Assembly: GCA_014729315.1 (NCBI GenBank)
Contig: WJKD01000442.1
Span: forward strand, 1-10,049
Reading direction: 5' to 3'
DNA length: 10,049 nt
Origin: Promethearchaeota archaeon
GTDB taxonomy: Archaea > Asgardarchaeota > Lokiarchaeia > Sigynarchaeales > SOKP01
The notes under the pieces were generated by a model. It had not been told where the DNA came from. It did no database searches and saw only the letters and a list, made by a program, of their open reading frames with translations. Numbering within the stretch: the stretch's first letter is position 1; each line of letters opens with the position of its first letter. The position numbers and the translations under genes are program-made. This document shows positions 1 to 7,465 of this stretch, in pieces.

Positions 1-270
1 AATGCGGTCACGAACTGTTGGTACAGAAAGAAAACGCTCACCTTTGGTTTTCCGTTTTGGTATTGAAAAACGCATTAGCGGATAGGGATGGTATTTTCCG
101 GTTTTAAGGCTGCTACTGAGTTTATTTAAATTTGATTTTAACGAAGACCCAAACCGATTTATTGTAATCCCATCAGCACCGCGGCAACCATGATTTTCGA
201 GAACGCGGAGCCATGCTTGTTTAAGCGTTGGGAATGCGGCGATTTGCTCAATTAAGTTTGATTCGGACAT
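1..270 (-). CDS. Reverse transcriptase, N-terminal part, likely CRISPR-associated (runs off left edge)
   Basis: The frame opens at an ATG at 268-270 and runs without a stop for 90 codons to the window edge. The translation begins MSESNLIEQIAAF. It contains the group II intron-like RT signatures AW(L)RV near residue 19, GADGITINRF at 31-40 and GKYHPYP at 58-64. From residue 70 it reads IPKRKTKGERFLSVPTVRDR, the conserved IPK..G.R.L..PT..DR block that precedes the catalytic motifs. The YxDD active site would lie beyond the edge and cannot be checked. The gene starts 30 bp after the Cas5-like stop, on the same strand, and has only a weak Shine-Dalgarno. RTs in type III CRISPR loci are usually fused to or next to Cas1 and allow spacers to be taken from RNA, so that is the likeliest role here. 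No Cas6-like domain precedes the RT domain. A stray group II intron RT is the main alternative. Confidence 0.88.
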   Translation of the reverse strand, partial: MSESNLIEQIAAFPTLKQAWLRVLENHGCRGADGITINRFGSSLKSNLNKLSSSLKTGKYHPYPLMRFSIPKRKTKGERFLSVPTVRDRI

Positions 271-300
271 AGTGAAACCACGTTTTATTGAATTTTAATT

Positions 301-1275
301 TTAGCTTTCCAAAATTCCATAATCTCCGATAACAGCTTTGAAGTCAGCCGAAACTGCCGATCCTGGCTGCCAGCAAATGCGAGCCTGGCTGATGGATCTG
401 CCAGAAAATCTTGAGTCACGTGTCTCCCGACCGACTACCGGTTCGATCTTGCCCGATATCTTCGTCTCATCAACCGGATCGTGAGTACCACTATTTAAAT
501 CCTGTTCAATAAACTGATTTGCCAGCGCGTGAGCTGGTAAATAGCCACCAATGCAGTTTTTAATCACAAGCTTGTCATTAGATGAATTATCAATCTCCCA
601 GTTATCAAATAGTTTGTTAATGGTATCTTGATTAGCTAAATCATTTACCAAACATGCTCGCCCCCAACCATAGCGGCGTTCACCGCCAAATTGGAGTTGA
701 TTTAGAGTAATTTTAATTTGCTCGCTAATTTCGTCCTTTAATATTAGATAGCCGACTAAATGAACAGGTGCACCTAATTCATCAAATGCTGGATCGTTTA
801 ATTTGCCTTGCAACGATGTTCCTTTCAAAGGTCTGCTGCGTGGACGAATATATTCGGTTTCGTGGAGTGATCCTTCCTCGGAACTACGAAAAGAGTAATC
901 CAGCGCTGTGCTGGCATAGGAATCTAGAAGCAAGTATTGTATTTCAGATTTTGGAATTTCATCTTTTCCAAAAACCATACCTGTTTTTGTCGATTTTGGA
1001 TAGAGTGTAGCATTAACCTCATTTTTAAGAGCAGGAAACAAATAAGTAAAACGAGCATTCTTTTTCAGCCAACTGCCAGTTCTTTGGTAGGGATTTTCTA
1101 CCGGCTCGTTTTCTAATTCTTTAAAACCATTTCTCGCTAATCTGGCAGTTAGTGCCGCCCACACAACCTTACCGGGCACATAAAGCCGAGTTTGATTAAG
1201 GTTTCCTATCTTGCGCCAGCCGATGAGTAATTGGCTTTTTATTTGAAATATAATCGGATATACATGCCAGTTCAT
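301..1275 (-). CDS. Cas5/Cmr3-group RAMP protein of the type III-C effector complex
   Basis: This 324-residue protein looks like the Cas5-group RAMP that caps the crRNA 5' handle end of type III complexes. Residues 15-48 follow the pattern of an N-terminal RAMP strand and helix: QLLIGW, then TRLYVPGKVVWAALTARLAR, where PGK sits at 34-36 in place of the usual PGSSLKG. A glycine-rich RAMP loop, FGGERRYGWGR, lies at 196-206. A third segment, EYIRPRSRPLKG, begins at 141. The ATG overlaps the TGA of the small-subunit gene by 4 nt (ATGA), and its purine-rich Shine-Dalgarno stretch is built into the acidic tail codons of that gene. The assignment to Cas5/Cmr3 rather than Cas7 rests on gene position, the single PGK motif and the other RAMPs being accounted for. 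Exact orthology to Cmr3 or Csx10 is not certain. Confidence 0.78.
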   Translation of the reverse strand: MNWHVYPIIFQIKSQLLIGWRKIGNLNQTRLYVPGKVVWAALTARLARNGFKELENEPVENPYQRTGSWLKKNARFTYLFPALKNEVNATLYPKSTKTGMVFGKDEIPKSEIQYLLLDSYASTALDYSFRSSEEGSLHETEYIRPRSRPLKGTSLQGKLNDPAFDELGAPVHLVGYLILKDEISEQIKITLNQLQFGGERRYGWGRACLVNDLANQDTINKLFDNWEIDNSSNDKLVIKNCIGGYLPAHALANQFIEQDLNSGTHDPVDETKISGKIEPVVGRETRDSRFSGRSISQARICWQPGSAVSADFKAVIGDYGILES

Positions 1276-1814
1276 TCTTCCTCATCCTCCTTATTATCAT
1301 CTTGTGCTGCTACATCAATTTTTGCCGCTTTAGCGGAGTAACGGGTGTATATAAGAATCTGTTCGTATAAGCTTTTGATTAAAAAAAGCCTATCAATGTT
1401 CTCAAGTAGCCCGCTATCGGAGGCAACATGATTAAGAATTGTCGTTTTCATATTCATATTCATATTCCTTGAATTTATTGTTTTCCAGTCCAGCCCGTTA
1501 TTAAGTCCATAGCCCCACTCTTTAAATGCATCATGGTTTAAAATATTTAATAAAGTTTTAATAATATAACAGGCACAAATTTGTTCTCCGTTCAAATAAC
1601 TGGGATCGGTCTTTTCTCCACTTCTTGAAAGAAGAAACAATATGCCTGCATAAATACCCTGTTCTTGCAATACACCTAATGCTTTTGTGGCAAGGTTTTC
1701 AACGGATTTTGGGTCTAGTCTATTTTGTAAATCTTTTCCAAATTTGATTTCTAATACCTTCATTATTTCCTGTGCTTGCTGAGCGGCTACTTTGTCTAAA
1801 TTTATGCTATTCAT
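1272..1814 (-). CDS. cmr5: Type III small subunit, Cmr5-like (Cas11)
   Basis: The 180-residue product is predicted to be mainly helical. It has the two blocks typical of Cmr5: residues 49-63, LQEQGIYAGILFLLS, matching the family pattern of a helix ending in GLY..LAFLLS, and residues 143-163, a C-terminal helix with LFLIKSLYEQ followed by ILIYTRYSAKA. Small subunits form the inner filament of type III complexes and contact the target RNA along the Cas7 backbone. It is longer than typical Cmr5 (about 120-150 residues), with extra sequence around 85-130 that includes NMNMNM at 117-122, and an acidic tail (KEDEEE). The ATG overlaps the end of the Cmr4-like gene by 8 nt (ATGAATAG), with a good GGGAGG site at 1821-1826. 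The overlap suggests translational coupling and matched expression with the backbone subunit. Confidence 0.88.
   Translation of the reverse strand: MNSINLDKVAAQQAQEIMKVLEIKFGKDLQNRLDPKSVENLATKALGVLQEQGIYAGILFLLSRSGEKTDPSYLNGEQICACYIIKTLLNILNHDAFKEWGYGLNNGLDWKTINSRNMNMNMKTTILNHVASDSGLLENIDRLFLIKSLYEQILIYTRYSAKAAKIDVAAQDDNKEDEEE
1449..1466. repeat. In-frame 6-bp tandem repeat (3 copies) inside the small-subunit gene
   Basis: The plus strand reads catatt three times in succession. On the coding strand this is AATATG x3, encoding Asn-Met-Asn-Met-Asn-Met at residues 117-122 of the Cmr5-like protein. The repeat unit is a multiple of three, so slippage would change length without breaking the frame. 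Confidence 0.9.
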
Positions 1815-2916
1815 TTGTCACCTCCCAGTTGGCTAATGAACTAATTCTTCCAAAACCTCGTGTGCCCATACCACCAACGCCTAAAAATTCACAATATTTT
1901 AATGCATCTGCTAATATTGAATTTAGATCTTGCCACTCAACTTTTGATTTGTTATAGTACCTATCATATTCTGTGGTTACAACTTCTAAAGCTTGTATTA
2001 GAGAATTATTAAATTTGACATCATCTTTAGATTTCAGGCTCAATGCCTTGAAAATTTTTTCTTTTTCATTTTTATCGTCGTTAGATAATTTATCTTTCCA
2101 TTCTTTAATAGAAGGGAAGTTGTTCCGATAATCATCAAAAACGATATCCATAATTAGCCAGGTTGTCCTGGGAATTGCTTCATACGTAAACAGAGCCCCT
2201 TCTTCAGCAGCTCCTGTAAAGGGATCTATGCTCACCGAAGTGCGAACTTCTAAATTTGAATTGACAACTTGTGAGAAAACTTTATCGGTAACCAATACAA
2301 TTCGATTTGATACCGCTCCCCATTCTCTTGATTCCTTTGCCTGGGGAAAAACTAAGACTATATTGACATCGTTCCCGTTTTTTTTCGCCTGCTCCAACAT
2401 TAACCAACCCAAGTTTAATGATTGGTTCCAGTCGAGAGTGGTAATGAGTGTTTCATCTTTCTGCTCAAAATTAATAATTTCACCATTAGCTGTTGAAAAT
2501 TTTACGTCAATATCTGCATGTTCTAAACAACTTTTTGTCGTTACCCAAACTGGTCCTGCCATCGAATGAACCGGAAACAACAAAATGTTAGCATCGAAAA
2601 TATTTACTGTACCGCTGTATCCGCCCTCTTCACCTTTGGCATAACCAAAAGTATAGCATATCGGGCAAGTAGGTTTCCCGCAGTGCTTATCTTTCCCTGC
2701 TGTATCTCCCTTTCCCGCACATTGTAATTTGCCATATCTATAGGCAGCATATTGGCGCAGAGCACCGGATATACTTGTCCCCGGAATTTTTGGAATGTTT
2801 GTTCCCGGTTCACGAATGATACTATTATCCACACGACCCAGGCGATAACCACCAGTTCCTACATGAACGGGGTCTAGCGTCATTAGTAAAAATCGATGCA
2901 AAGAATAATTCGCCAT
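1807..2916 (-). CDS. cmr4: Cmr4-like Cas7 backbone subunit (target-RNA cleavage)
   Basis: This 369-residue RAMP protein has a very clear Cas7/Cmr4 N-terminus. DPVHVGTGG at 15-23 is followed by GRVDNSIIREPGTNIPKIPG at 27-46 and TSISGALRQYAA. Asp30 sits where Cmr4 and Csm3 carry the Asp needed to cut target RNA at 6-nt intervals, so catalysis is likely retained. A cysteine cluster at C66, C79, C84 and C87 (CGKPTCPIC) looks like a zinc site in the insertion after the first helix. A glycine-rich C-terminal RAMP loop, GVGGMGTRGFGR, lies near residue 350. Repeated copies of this protein should form the crRNA-binding backbone. It is somewhat longer than classical Cmr4 (about 300). The ATG has a near-perfect AAGGAGGT at 2921-2928 and lies 14 bp after the Cas10 stop. 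Csm3-like would be the alternative label. Confidence 0.9.
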   Translation of the reverse strand: MANYSLHRFLLMTLDPVHVGTGGYRLGRVDNSIIREPGTNIPKIPGTSISGALRQYAAYRYGKLQCAGKGDTAGKDKHCGKPTCPICYTFGYAKGEEGGYSGTVNIFDANILLFPVHSMAGPVWVTTKSCLEHADIDVKFSTANGEIINFEQKDETLITTLDWNQSLNLGWLMLEQAKKNGNDVNIVLVFPQAKESREWGAVSNRIVLVTDKVFSQVVNSNLEVRTSVSIDPFTGAAEEGALFTYEAIPRTTWLIMDIVFDDYRNNFPSIKEWKDKLSNDDKNEKEKIFKALSLKSKDDVKFNNSLIQALEVVTTEYDRYYNKSKVEWQDLNSILADALKYCEFLGVGGMGTRGFGRISSLANWEVTNE

Positions 2917-2920
2917 TTTA

Positions 2921-2928
2921 ACCTCCTT
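2921..2928 (-). promoter_or_regulatory. Strong Shine-Dalgarno AAGGAGGT before the Cmr4-like gene
   Basis: An almost full anti-Shine-Dalgarno match with 4 nt to the ATG at 2916. It occupies most of the 14-bp gap after Cas10 and fits a subunit needed in several copies per complex. Confidence 0.85.
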
Positions 2929-2930
2929 AA

Positions 2931-5900
2931 TTATTTTTTATTGGAATTTTTTTTCATGATCTTCATGTATAATTCGATAACATCCGCAAGCATTCCGGAT
3001 GCAGCAGCGTCTTTTAAAAGTTCATGATTCTCTTTTATTTTTTCCTTGCTCCAATTTTTTCCCCATGTTTCTTTAAGTGCATCTTCAATAAAGTCGTTAA
3101 ATGTTTTTTCGTTTGCATTTGTAATCTTCCAATCAGTTCTTCTTTTTTCAATTAGCTCAATTAAAGCATTGATTTGTGAGTTGGTTAAGCCAATATTTAC
3201 ATCAGAGATAACATCCCAGATTTTTCCAAATTTTACCAGTTCATCCAGCAGATATGGTCTGTTTGGTCGGATCGGACGTTTAGCGTCTTTATCGTAAAAA
3301 ATTTCAAAACGGCGACCTGAAGTGTCGAGGAATTCAAAGTCGAAGGTAGAAGGATTTACAAAAACTTTTGAACCACTTTTTTTAATTTTTTGATAATCAT
3401 TTTCATTATAAATTCTACTTTTCAATTCAGATGCATGAATAAGATTTTCATTTGAAATCGTATCAATTTTATCAGGTGATTTTGAAAGAAAATGCAAATA
3501 CCAGTAATCTGGTGTTTTGTCGTTCCCCATTTTCATTGGTAATTCCCACTCTATGCCATTTGTAAACTTCACAGTGCGAAATAAATCTGGAGCATTTTTC
3601 AAATCCCACGTTTCAGGATTTACTTTTTCAACTTCCCATTCTGACCACCGTTTTTTCCAATTGTCTTTTTTCGATTGGATCAAATTTCTTCCTGCATCTA
3701 ATATTGCTCTCAATGGCGTCCTGCGAGGTGCATAGATGATACCAAGATGTATAGGTAGGCGATCTCTAACTTTTCCCAATTCGATTTCAAATTTTCTTTT
3801 TATTTTTAGTGCTATATCGTTTGCTTTTTCAGCAGGAACTAACGCCATAAAAACAGAGGGCTCAGCAATTATTTTTATTAACGGAGCATATTCAGCTATC
3901 CCTTCAGTTGTAATTTTAACATTATTTAAAACACCTTTTACTTTAGATGGGGTTTCATATTTACTTGCTTCCAAAATGGTTAAATCATTATTCTGAATTT
4001 TCTTAATAATTGCTTCTGCTGCTTTTTCTGGAATATTCCAATCTGGTCCATTTAATTGCTTTGCAATATAACATAAATTATCTGCAGTGAGAAAATAACC
4101 AGATTCTTCATTAGCAGGGGGAACCCAAACAGCATTTAATTTTACGACTTTCAAATCAAGTTCATAAACATGGAATCTTCCCAAAGTGCTGATTTCTGTT
4201 TTTGATTCAAATTTTCCACCGATCCGCAGTCGTTTTTGATTTTTTAAGATCAGTCCTTTATCATTTCCTTTTTCATTAGCATTCTGGTCTGTTTCGATTT
4301 TGGGTATTATTTCTTGAAGAACTTCCTCCCAGAATTTTCGAGTCGTTTCCCAACAGCGACGAACTCGAGCAAAAGAGGCGCTCTTTTGCATTGTCTCAAT
4401 CAATGTTCCTTCCAACCAGCCGTCCAGATCAAATCTGCCCATCAGCAATGCTATTCGCCCATTTGTATCAGCCACTTCGTTAATCCAGATTGTGTGCTCC
4501 TGTTCATGGTCTTTGTTCAAAGCCCACTTTTCCGAACGCTTGCTTCTTCTTTCTAAACACACGCCACATATACTACGTGATTGTGCCTTGCAAACATTAC
4601 ACTTTATGGGATATTGTCCGGATTTATGTTCTTCTGATGTATGCTTTTTCCATTCATTTTCAGATTCTACATACCCTTGTGGTCGTAAGCTACAAACCGT
4701 ACATACTTCTCCATGATGATTCTTATTTTCCCACCATTTTGATACTGATTCAGGATCAGATTGTAATTTGGGATTCTTCCAACCAGGTGCTTCTTGAAGT
4801 TTAATTTCTTTTCCATGAAGTTCTTGACTTAAGGCAATCGATGGCTTTAATTCTCCATCTAAAGGATGGCTTCCAACCCGGCTAAAACGTTCCTGGAGTA
4901 GTGAAGCTAAAGTTCGATTTTTTTCTGTTGGAAGGTCTAATACTTCAATTGTCTTACCATCATTTTCTATGAGATGCGGTACAATCAAAATGGCACCATT
5001 TTCATCTCGATAAATTTCATTCCCCATTGGGCAATCGACTTCAATAATCGCTTTTACCTCTTCCAGTGCATCATTGAGCAAATCACGACGCGCCAATAAA
5101 TCACTAATATGATGGGATTGATTTAGAAAACTCAATCCATCATAACGTATGGAAAGCAAGTGCCATTTTACTTCATCTAATTTAATAAACCGTTTTTCTA
5201 AAATCGCCTTTGCTATTCCAGCTTTAAATAAAGTCGAAATCGTAGAGGCATAATCCCACAGATTAATGTCGTTGATAGGCCATTGTGTGTCTCCCAATCC
5301 TGTCTCTAAAATTTTTCGACAATAAGTCTTAAAAGTATTTTTTCTTTTTTGGGGATGATCTAAAAACTCCAACGACTTTGATAACAAATTATGGCGGCTA
5401 TCATGGAAGTTCTTCCAATTTAATTTTTGTCGTTCATAACCAAAAGCAGTTGCAACATGTAACGAATTCCACTTTGGTTTTACAAAGGTAGTTTCTTTTT
5501 TTTCGGCAATTGAGATTTCTGCATGAGATAATATCATCAAAGATAATATTGCTGTCGTTTTACTATAATTAAACCAGAATTCCAGGGCAGATTGTCTTTT
5601 ATATCCATCGTTGTTTGGTTGATAAAAAAAGTCATCCCAGAACAGAGTCAGTAAATCCGCTAATGCCCACTTCTCACTTACAATTTCCAGAAGGTAGGCT
5701 CTGAATTTTGTCTCAAATGTAGCTTGTTCGTCTTGTTCAATCTGATAAATTTCAGACACTATTTTATCTTTCCGTACATCAAGTTCTTCGAGTGTTTTCT
5801 TAAGAGAATTTTTCTTAGTACCTAACTCTTTCTTTTGACTTTTTTCTGAATTTAACAATTGATTTTGAATTAATTTTAATTCTTCCTTAAAGGAGTTTAT

Positions 5901-6395
5901 TTCCTGCTCAACTTTAATTATTCGATCTCTCTTGTCCAAAGAACATCGATATAAAGGACCATTCGCATAAAGATAGTCGTTCAATTGCCAAGCAGCCTCA
6001 ATTATATGGTAATTTAATGGGTATATTTTTTTAGCTTCTTCCCAATTTGTGACTAATTCTTGAATAGCATTTCTATCGTCTTGAGATTTAAATTCACCCA
6101 GTAAAGATTGAGCAAGTTCGATTCGCGCACTCCATTTTACTCCTCCAATTATGCTTCGCCCTTTTTGTAAAAGAACCAAATCTGGAGCAGAAAAACGTTT
6201 GAAGCGATAATCTGGGATATAATATTTTTGTTCTTTTAATTCTTGACAAGCTATTGGTTTATCTTCCTCTTCAACAACGTTTGCCAAAAAATTTGGATCA
6301 AGCTTCCCTAAATTATGTAATAATCCAGCAAGTTCTGCCTTTAATATATTATCTCTAATATCTGGTTTAGCCAATAATTTTAACTCACTACTCAT
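2931..6395 (-). CDS. csx11: Divergent Cas10 (Csx11-like, type III-C) with degenerate HD and cyclase motifs
   Basis: This large subunit has 1154 residues, counted from the ATG at 6393-6395. An AAGGAGGG site 5 nt upstream fixes this start; the frame could open 7 codons earlier at a TTG, but the ribosome site would then be coding. Order of parts: an HD-like N-terminus with LLHNLGKL at 25-32, where the metal-binding HD pair is His27-Asn28; a strongly charged predicted coiled coil at about 157-228; a first palm-like region at about 417-473 ending in GNEIYRDENGAILIVP; a cysteine-rich insert with CxxC pairs at 565/568, 599/602 and 610/613; then ALLMGRFDLDGWL at about 649-661 and the second-palm core AEPSVFMALVPAEKA from 844. 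In active Cas10 the latter carries GGDD, which here is AEPS. Loss of the cyclase motif together with extreme divergence is the known hallmark of III-C Cas10. It should organise the complex but probably makes no cyclic oligoadenylate. The ATG overlaps the upstream gene by 8 nt. Confidence 0.9.
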   Translation of the reverse strand: MSSELKLLAKPDIRDNILKAELAGLLHNLGKLDPNFLANVVEEEDKPIACQELKEQKYYIPDYRFKRFSAPDLVLLQKGRSIIGGVKWSARIELAQSLLGEFKSQDDRNAIQELVTNWEEAKKIYPLNYHIIEAAWQLNDYLYANGPLYRCSLDKRDRIIKVEQEINSFKEELKLIQNQLLNSEKSQKKELGTKKNSLKKTLEELDVRKDKIVSEIYQIEQDEQATFETKFRAYLLEIVSEKWALADLLTLFWDDFFYQPNNDGYKRQSALEFWFNYSKTTAILSLMILSHAEISIAEKKETTFVKPKWNSLHVATAFGYERQKLNWKNFHDSRHNLLSKSLEFLDHPQKRKNTFKTYCRKILETGLGDTQWPINDINLWDYASTISTLFKAGIAKAILEKRFIKLDEVKWHLLSIRYDGLSFLNQSHHISDLLARRDLLNDALEEVKAIIEVDCPMGNEIYRDENGAILIVPHLIENDGKTIEVLDLPTEKNRTLASLLQERFSRVGSHPLDGELKPSIALSQELHGKEIKLQEAPGWKNPKLQSDPESVSKWWENKNHHGEVCTVCSLRPQGYVESENEWKKHTSEEHKSGQYPIKCNVCKAQSRSICGVCLERRSKRSEKWALNKDHEQEHTIWINEVADTNGRIALLMGRFDLDGWLEGTLIETMQKSASFARVRRCWETTRKFWEEVLQEIIPKIETDQNANEKGNDKGLILKNQKRLRIGGKFESKTEISTLGRFHVYELDLKVVKLNAVWVPPANEESGYFLTADNLCYIAKQLNGPDWNIPEKAAEAIIKKIQNNDLTILEASKYETPSKVKGVLNNVKITTEGIAEYAPLIKIIAEPSVFMALVPAEKANDIALKIKRKFEIELGKVRDRLPIHLGIIYAPRRTPLRAILDAGRNLIQSKKDNWKKRWSEWEVEKVNPETWDLKNAPDLFRTVKFTNGIEWELPMKMGNDKTPDYWYLHFLSKSPDKIDTISNENLIHASELKSRIYNENDYQKIKKSGSKVFVNPSTFDFEFLDTSGRRFEIFYDKDAKRPIRPNRPYLLDELVKFGKIWDVISDVNIGLTNSQINALIELIEKRRTDWKITNANEKTFNDFIEDALKETWGKNWSKEKIKENHELLKDAAASGMLADVIELYMKIMKKNSNKK

Positions 6396-7446
6396 TCTCG
6401 CCCTCCTTTCTTCCAAGAAGTTCTTTCGCTTTGCTTATCTCATCTCTGAGATCACCGTTATCATTGGCTTGAATAACAATTGAATCCGTTTTAATTTCAG
6501 CAGTCCCAAATCCACTTGAAGTTTTCGCACCAAAACCATATTTTGTGAACATGGAATTTAGACCTTTTGAGATTTCTATCAAGTCCACTTTCATCTCTTC
6601 TTCAAGTGTTTTATCAAGACCATTCTTTTCATCCTTTTCTTCTCGTCCGATGCGGTCGAAGGGGAAGTAAAGCAAGGTGAAAGTTCCCTTTGTATCAATG
6701 GGAACGGTTTCTAAATAAATGGGTACCGTTCCGGTGCCGGATTTTCGATCGTGTGGATTTATAATTTCAGCGCTTGTTTTAGTAAAAAATGTTGGAAAGA
6801 AAAATAATCTACCTTTATGATTAGGTAGTTCTTCACCATCCATTGGAATAAAGAGCTTTTTTTTCGTACTTCTGTATAGTGCAGCAGATTCCGGTTTCGC
6901 GACATCTAAGAATTCGGAAGTGCTTTTTCTATTAATCTCATCTCCTTTCTCATCACCAAATAGTAGGAAAAGTCGGAAACGTTGTTCTGTAAATTCTAGC
7001 GTTGTTCTATGTTGTAAAACAAGTTTCCGCACCATTGCAGAACGAAGTGAACCCTTCCAGCTAGACGGTGAGATCATCGGAAGTTTAAATACTTTATCTT
7101 TTTTAACTGCATTATCGCAAATATGTAAGCTTTCGTCATCTCTAGATATAAAAGGTTTGTTTAAAGTGAAACATATTTGAAAGAAAATGCTATGGGGAAT
7201 AAAATTGGCTGAAGTTAAATCGGGTATAAATAAATTTAACTCTATTAGAATGGGTTTAATTTTATTATCAATCCATTGACTATATGGCGAATTTGTATAC
7301 TTACTAAAAATTATCTCTTTATGTCTTCTTTTTGAGTTGTCTTTATGTTGATTTCCTAAATCTTTTGCTAACAATTGTATTTCCGAATAATTATTTTTCC
7401 GCGGGGCTCCCTGATTATGATAGGATGCTAAATATTCTCTATTCAT
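6388..7446 (-). CDS. Cas7-type RAMP protein of the III-C complex (Cmr6-like position)
   Basis: The 352-residue product is a RAMP with an N-terminal extension of about 85 residues that I do not recognise. The core starts near FFQICFTLNKPF (88-99). It then shows ICDNAVKKD at 109-117 and PMISPSSWKGSLRSA at 123-137, which line up with the DNPVIRD...PYIPGSSLKGKLR pattern of Csm3. Asp111 therefore falls at the place of the RNA-cleaving Asp of Cas7 backbone proteins. KGRLFFFPTFF is a central strand typical of RAMPs. GFGAKTSSGFG at 304-314 is the glycine-rich C-terminal loop. Its place between the Cmr1-like and Cas10 genes matches the second Cas7-group gene of III-C loci. It might occupy the Cmr6 position at the crRNA 3' end, or add a second kind of backbone subunit; sequence alone does not decide. 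A GGAGG site lies 8 nt before the ATG. Confidence 0.8.
   Translation of the reverse strand: MNREYLASYHNQGAPRKNNYSEIQLLAKDLGNQHKDNSKRRHKEIIFSKYTNSPYSQWIDNKIKPILIELNLFIPDLTSANFIPHSIFFQICFTLNKPFISRDDESLHICDNAVKKDKVFKLPMISPSSWKGSLRSAMVRKLVLQHRTTLEFTEQRFRLFLLFGDEKGDEINRKSTSEFLDVAKPESAALYRSTKKKLFIPMDGEELPNHKGRLFFFPTFFTKTSAEIINPHDRKSGTGTVPIYLETVPIDTKGTFTLLYFPFDRIGREEKDEKNGLDKTLEEEMKVDLIEISKGLNSMFTKYGFGAKTSSGFGTAEIKTDSIVIQANDNGDLRDEISKAKELLGRKEGENE
6401..6408 (-). promoter_or_regulatory. Shine-Dalgarno AAGGAGGG that sets the Cas10 start
   Basis: The minus strand reads AAGGAGGG, then 5 nt, then ATG at 6395. This supports the ATG over the TTG at 6416. The site lies inside the last codons of the upstream RAMP gene. 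Confidence 0.85.
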
Positions 7447-7465
7447 TTATTTTGCCTCCTCCTTT

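Noticed and set aside
2228..2569. Plus-strand 113-codon frame opposite the Cmr4-like gene
   Set aside because: Antisense shadow of a conserved coding region without a plausible product.
2604..2852. Minus-strand 82-codon frame inside the Cmr4-like gene
   Set aside because: It is a shifted frame within a strongly conserved Cas7 coding stretch, with no motif of its own.
4490..4804. Plus-strand open frames opposite the Cas10 cysteine-rich region
   Set aside because: They lie wholly antisense to a well-supported gene, show no recognisable motif, and look like chance frames.
6396..6416. Seven-codon N-terminal extension of Cas10 from a TTG start
   Set aside because: The extension contains the AAGGAGGG ribosome site for the ATG at 6395, so it is most likely untranslated in this frame.
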